A DNA stretch of 17,677 bases, from contig JAQVWU010000017.1 in NCBI GenBank assembly GCA_028709565.1, positions 1-17,677 on the forward strand, written 5' to 3'. Positions 15,036-17,677 of this stretch are shown here, piece by piece. Every line of letters begins with the position of its first letter. The first letter of the stretch is position 1. The stretch is from Eubacteriales bacterium. GTDB lineage: Bacteria; Bacillota; Clostridia; Oscillospirales; CAG-272. The position numbers were made by a program, and so were the translations under genes. The notes under the pieces are model-generated. The model was not told the DNA's origin, did no database searches, and saw only the letters and a list, made by a program, of their open reading frames with translations.

Positions 15036-15216
15036 ATCCCATGCCGAGGTTGATATCATGGGAGTCCGAAAAACAGTCAACATTTTGCTGGTGGACAATC
15101 TGAATGTTGGTGATAAAATCATGATACACGCGGGATTTGCCATCAGCAAAATTGAAGATGAGTATTTTTGCTTTTTGGAAAATATGCTTCGGGAAATACT
15201 GGACGACTGCCCATGA
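14995..15216 (+). CDS. hypC: Hydrogenase assembly chaperone HypC/HupF
   Basis: A 73-residue chaperone that, with HypD, holds the Fe(CN)2CO group and passes it to the large-subunit precursor. The N-terminal Cys2 in MCLAIPAKV is the essential iron-binding residue and stays after Met removal. The conserved His lies at 45 in IMIHAGFAISKI. AAAGGAG at 14981-14987 gives the start. The gene begins inside the end of hypF and its TGA overlaps the ATG of hypD, the usual order in hyp operons. Length is normal. Only one hypC-type gene is present, consistent with a single hydrogenase substrate here. Confidence 0.95.
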   Translation: MCLAIPAKVIKMNESHAEVDIMGVRKTVNILLVDNLNVGDKIMIHAGFAISKIEDEYFCFLENMLREILDDCP

Positions 15217-16301
15217 CGCAGGAAGAAAAGCGACTGATCGGAGAAACGGTTGCACAAGTCAACAAATCCCTTAAAAGTGACATTCGTATCATGGAGGTAT
15301 GCGGTACGCATACACACCAAATCGCAAGGTTTGGAATCAGGAAGCTTCTCGTACCAAAAATTCACCTTGTCTCAGGCCCCGGCTGCCCGGTTTGCGTGAC
15401 GGAGTCGGGCTATATTGATGCTTTAATCACACTTTTAATGCACGAGAATGTTACGATAGCCACATTTGGTGATCTTCTGAGAGTCCGCGGCTCATCCGAC
15501 AGTCTGGAAGAACAGAAATCTCTCGGGCGAAAGGTCATTACGGTTTACTCTCCGGAAGACGTATTGAATTTGGCAAAAAGAAACACAGACCAAAATATTG
15601 TATTCGCAGCGGTTGGTTTTGAAACGACGGCTCCCCTCTACGCGGCACTGATTCAAACCTCGCAAAAAGAAAACATTCATAATTTGTTTTTTCTTACGTC
15701 ACTGAAGCGGATGGAACCGGCAATCCGTTTCATCCTGGGAAAAAGCGGAGTTCATATAGACGGAATGATCTGTCCGGGGCATGTCGCTGCAATCACCGGT
15801 ATCAGTCCTTTTCTGCCGGTTACCATCGAATATCATATTCCCGCGGTGATCTGCGGATTTGAGGCGATGGACCTGATTGCCTCTATCAGCATTCTGTGCA
15901 GACAAATCACCGGTGAAATTCCTATTCAGTTTATGAATACATACAAAAGGTGTGTCAGTGATGCGGGAAATTCGGCAGCCCTTCGTCTGATGAGTGAAGT
16001 GTTCCGGATATCCGATGTGAACTGGAGAGGAATCGGAATTATCAGGGACTCTGCCCTCATTCTGAACCATAGTTACGAGGAATACGACGCGTCCAAGAGA
16101 TTCGGCCTAAAAATAGAATCGGTCCCCGCGGCCTTTCCCGACAGATGTGAGTGCAGTAAAGTCCTGATCGGAGAGGAAACGCCAGACATGTGTGTGAACT
16201 TCGGAAGCCTGTGTACTCCTGACCACCCGATTGGGCCGTGCATGATATCCTCAGAGGGAGCTTGCGCGGCGTATTACGGATTTGGAGGCGGTAAAATTTG
16301 A
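15213..16301 (+). CDS. hypD: Hydrogenase maturation factor HypD
   Basis: A 362-residue iron-sulfur protein that forms the scaffold, with HypC, for Fe(CN)2CO assembly. The catalytic cysteines match E. coli HypD Cys41, Cys69 and Cys72: Cys30 in EVCGTHTH and Cys58 and Cys61 in GPGCPVCV. The C-terminal [4Fe-4S]-binding part is intact, with Cys residues in DRCECSKVL, TPDMCVNFGSLCTPDHP and GPCMISSEGACAAYY. An upstream ATG in frame (15168) would overlap hypC by 49 bases; ATG 15213 is preferred because it overlaps the hypC stop as ATGA and gives the usual N-terminus. The stop overlaps the TTG start of hypE. Confidence 0.96.
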   Translation: MTQEEKRLIGETVAQVNKSLKSDIRIMEVCGTHTHQIARFGIRKLLVPKIHLVSGPGCPVCVTESGYIDALITLLMHENVTIATFGDLLRVRGSSDSLEEQKSLGRKVITVYSPEDVLNLAKRNTDQNIVFAAVGFETTAPLYAALIQTSQKENIHNLFFLTSLKRMEPAIRFILGKSGVHIDGMICPGHVAAITGISPFLPVTIEYHIPAVICGFEAMDLIASISILCRQITGEIPIQFMNTYKRCVSDAGNSAALRLMSEVFRISDVNWRGIGIIRDSALILNHSYEEYDASKRFGLKIESVPAAFPDRCECSKVLIGEETPDMCVNFGSLCTPDHPIGPCMISSEGACAAYYGFGGGKI

Positions 16302-17296
16302 ATGAAAAAATAACAATCCGACACGGTGACGGAGGTCTTCATACAAGCAGGCTGATTCACGATATTTTCTATCGGCATTTTGAAAATGCTATTCTTACCG
16401 GATATCAGGACGCGGCTATATTTGCAATGGAAGCCGGACGGCTGGCGTTTACGACGGACGGCTTCGTGGTAAAACCGATCTTTTTTTCGGGCGGAGATAT
16501 CGGAAAGCTTGCCGTATCCGGGACCATCAATGACCTGACTGCGGCGGGAGCGATTCCGCTATACCTGAGTGCGGGTTTTGTGATAGAGGAAGGTTTTGAG
16601 ATGGAAAAGCTCGATCAGATCGCCTCATCCATGAGCCGTGCCTGCAAAATGACCGGAGTGAAGATTGTGACGGGAGATACGAAGGTTGTTGAAAAGGGCT
16701 TGGTTGACGGAGTCTATATCAACACCTCGGGTATAGGAAGAGTACATGAATGCTTTCGACCCAGACAGATAATCTCCGGCGATGAAATCATACTGACAGG
16801 GTCGATCGCGGAACACGGTACGGCAATTCTGCTGGAGCGATATGATCTCGGGCTGCAAAGCGATATTAAAAGCGACTGCGGACCATTATCTGAAATAATT
16901 CCGGCGCTCGGTGACTACATTAAGCATGTAAAATTGATGCGGGACCCGACGCGGGGTGGTCTTGCCACTGCGCTCTGCGAAATATCCGAAAGCCATCATA
17001 TCGGTGCTTTGATCGAGGAGGAAAAATTGAAAATCCGTCCGGCTGTCGGCGCCGTCCATGAGCTTTTAGGTACAGACCCTTTATATTTCGCCAGTGAGGG
17101 GAGAATGATTCTTATCACTGAAAAGGGCTGTGGCACGGAAATAGTTAAAGTATTGAAATGCCTTGAGAGCTGCCGTGATGCAGAACAAATCGGAACATTC
17201 AACAAGGCGTACAACAAAGTCTGCCTCCGGACAGCTATCGGGGGCGAGCGAATTCTCAGTATGCTGGAAAACCAAATGATATCCAGGATCTGCTGA
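16298..17296 (+). CDS. hypE: Carbamoyl-dehydratase HypE (hydrogenase maturation)
   Basis: A 332-residue ATP-using enzyme of the PurM/SelD-like fold that dehydrates the carbamoyl group placed on its C-terminal Cys by HypF to a thiocyanate, the source of the cyanide ligands. The ATP-binding N-terminal region includes YQDAAIF and the conserved FTTDGFVVKPIFFSGGDIGK (51-70). MRDPTRGGLATALCEI is the family's second signature. The protein ends SRIC, so the reactive terminal Cys332 is preserved. The start is TTG 16298: GGAGG at 16284-16288 is well spaced, the sequence then reads MNEKITIRHGDGG, and the nearby ATG 16302 leads to an immediate stop. It is the last gene of the operon, 4 bases overlapping hypD. 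Confidence 0.96.
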   Translation: MNEKITIRHGDGGLHTSRLIHDIFYRHFENAILTGYQDAAIFAMEAGRLAFTTDGFVVKPIFFSGGDIGKLAVSGTINDLTAAGAIPLYLSAGFVIEEGFEMEKLDQIASSMSRACKMTGVKIVTGDTKVVEKGLVDGVYINTSGIGRVHECFRPRQIISGDEIILTGSIAEHGTAILLERYDLGLQSDIKSDCGPLSEIIPALGDYIKHVKLMRDPTRGGLATALCEISESHHIGALIEEEKLKIRPAVGAVHELLGTDPLYFASEGRMILITEKGCGTEIVKVLKCLESCRDAEQIGTFNKAYNKVCLRTAIGGERILSMLENQMISRIC

Positions 17297-17386
17297 TAAT
17301 AAACGGTAGACCGAACTAATAATCTTGGGTACGGTTTTTAACCTTAAGTGAAGCTGAATATAGTTCAAAATATTATTGCTGAGCAT
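17297..17386 (-). pseudogene. Possible 5' remnant of a leftward mobile-element gene
   Basis: Reading leftward, AGGAAG (17402-17397) is followed after 10 bases by ATG (17386-17384), which opens a frame beginning MLSNNILNYIQLHLRLKTV. This frame runs on into antisense of hypE, so only its first 20-30 codons can be real. With the leftward promoter at 17557-17528 it looks like the 5' end of a gene cut off when the flank was joined to the operon. I do not recognise the family; a transposase is a guess from context. The junction point is unknown, so the left limit given is arbitrary. Confidence 0.25.
17310..17340 (+). terminator. Possible terminator of the hydrogenase operon
   Basis: ACCGAAC (17310-17316) pairs with GTACGGT (17329-17335), with one A-A mismatch and a 12-base loop, and is followed by TTTTT (17335-17339). 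The stem is short, so termination may be inefficient. It lies 13 bases after the hypE stop. Confidence 0.45.
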
Positions 17387-17401
17387 TTGTGTGTTACTTC
17401 C

Positions 17402-17486
17402 TTTCATAGTTTTGTCACTATGAAGTATTCACACTTTTTGCTCGGTTTTTCAATGCCGATTTTACACCGCTGCTTGAGACTCAAGC
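17402..17486. repeat. Two short palindromes in the AT-rich right flank
   Basis: TTCATAG (17402-17408) and CTATGAA (17417-17423) form a 7-bp stem with an 8-base loop. GCTTGAG (17472-17478) and CTCAAGC (17480-17486) form a nearly continuous 15-base palindrome that resembles an operator. Both lie in the untranslated leader expected from the leftward promoter. The whole stretch 17297-17677 holds no complete gene that I can support and is clearly richer in A and T than the operon. Confidence 0.4.
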
Positions 17487-17527
17487 CACAGTGATTTTCA
17501 TCCTTTTGTTGTGGTAACTATTAGGAT

Positions 17528-17557
17528 ATCATAAAATCACTCGAAATGGGTTGTCAA
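17528..17557 (-). promoter_or_regulatory. Leftward sigma-A-type promoter
   Basis: On the minus strand TTGACA (17557-17552) is followed after 18 bases by TATGAT (17533-17528). A transcript would start near 17521 and run toward hypE, over a leader of about 135 bases to the candidate start at 17386. It could express a truncated gene or an RNA antisense to the end of the operon. Confidence 0.45.
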
Positions 17558-17677
17558 GTCCTAATTTGTGTGTAAATTGTTCTGTTAGAAGATTATCAGA
17601 GAAAAGTAGCAGTAGTAGTATTGTGTGTAATGTGGTAAATCTCTGATTTTCCACATTTCCACAATCAATCTTGCTTT

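Noticed and set aside
17297..17677. Direct repeat of the tRNA-Val 3' end as a right attachment site
   Set aside because: No copy of the T-arm or acceptor sequence is visible in the right flank, and large serine recombinases usually do not duplicate tRNA ends, so no attachment site is claimed.
1..17677. CRISPR array or toxin-antitoxin pair
   Set aside because: No regularly spaced repeats and no paired small genes of that type were seen on reading both strands.

Overview
The window reads as a chromosomal segment of an anaerobic, low- to mid-GC Gram-positive bacterium (Bacillota, probably class Clostridia). The grounds are strong GGAGG-type ribosome binding sites, a rubredoxin, a YpsA/DUF1273 protein, TTG/GTG starts, and a recombinase remnant of the kind carried by clostridial integrative elements. 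No 16S gene or other taxonomic marker is present, so this placement is an inference.

Left part (1-8722), ordinary-looking chromosome. Rubredoxin (157-324) is followed by a SLOG/DUF1273 protein (337-840) and a terminator. Next comes a two-gene unit: a double zinc-ribbon membrane protein (946-2016) and a secreted or membrane-anchored TPM-domain protein (2036-2905). A bidirectional terminator (3006-3035) separates these from a convergent minus-strand pair, an aconitase-superfamily hydratase of the YbhJ type (7477-5294) and, downstream of it, a GH2 beta-mannosidase-like enzyme (5251-3050). An AEC-family permease (7686-8615) is read divergently from a consensus sigma-A promoter. A second consensus promoter, overlapping the end of the permease gene, serves a tRNA-Val(CAC) (8646-8722), which is closed by a 21-bp-stem terminator.

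Right part (8883-17296), an apparent acquired block. Immediately after the tRNA terminator lies a collapsed large serine recombinase: N-terminal and C-terminal ends joined in one frame, the middle lost, one in-frame TGA. Then comes a tightly overlapping nine-gene operon: cytochrome b5-like protein, [NiFe]-hydrogenase small subunit, large subunit, maturation endopeptidase, a short HypA-like protein, HypF, HypC, HypD and HypE. The hydrogenase lacks a Tat signal and a membrane anchor, so it looks cytoplasmic, with the b5-like haem protein as the obvious candidate redox partner. HypF, E, C and D build and deliver Fe(CN)2CO, the HypA-like protein would serve nickel insertion, and the endopeptidase trims the 15-residue tail of the large subunit. 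No hypB is present.

The hydrogenase has several departures from the textbook enzyme. The large subunit appears to start at ACG. The conserved proton-transfer Glu of the TRIEGH motif is Ser. The small subunit lacks the first Cys of the proximal-cluster CxxC. The HypA-like protein has no zinc domain.

The right end (17297-17677) is AT-rich and has no clear complete gene. It carries a leftward promoter, palindromes and a leftward RBS plus start codon that look like the 5' end of a truncated mobile-element gene. The hydrogenase block is therefore bracketed by mobile-element debris on the left and possibly also on the right.
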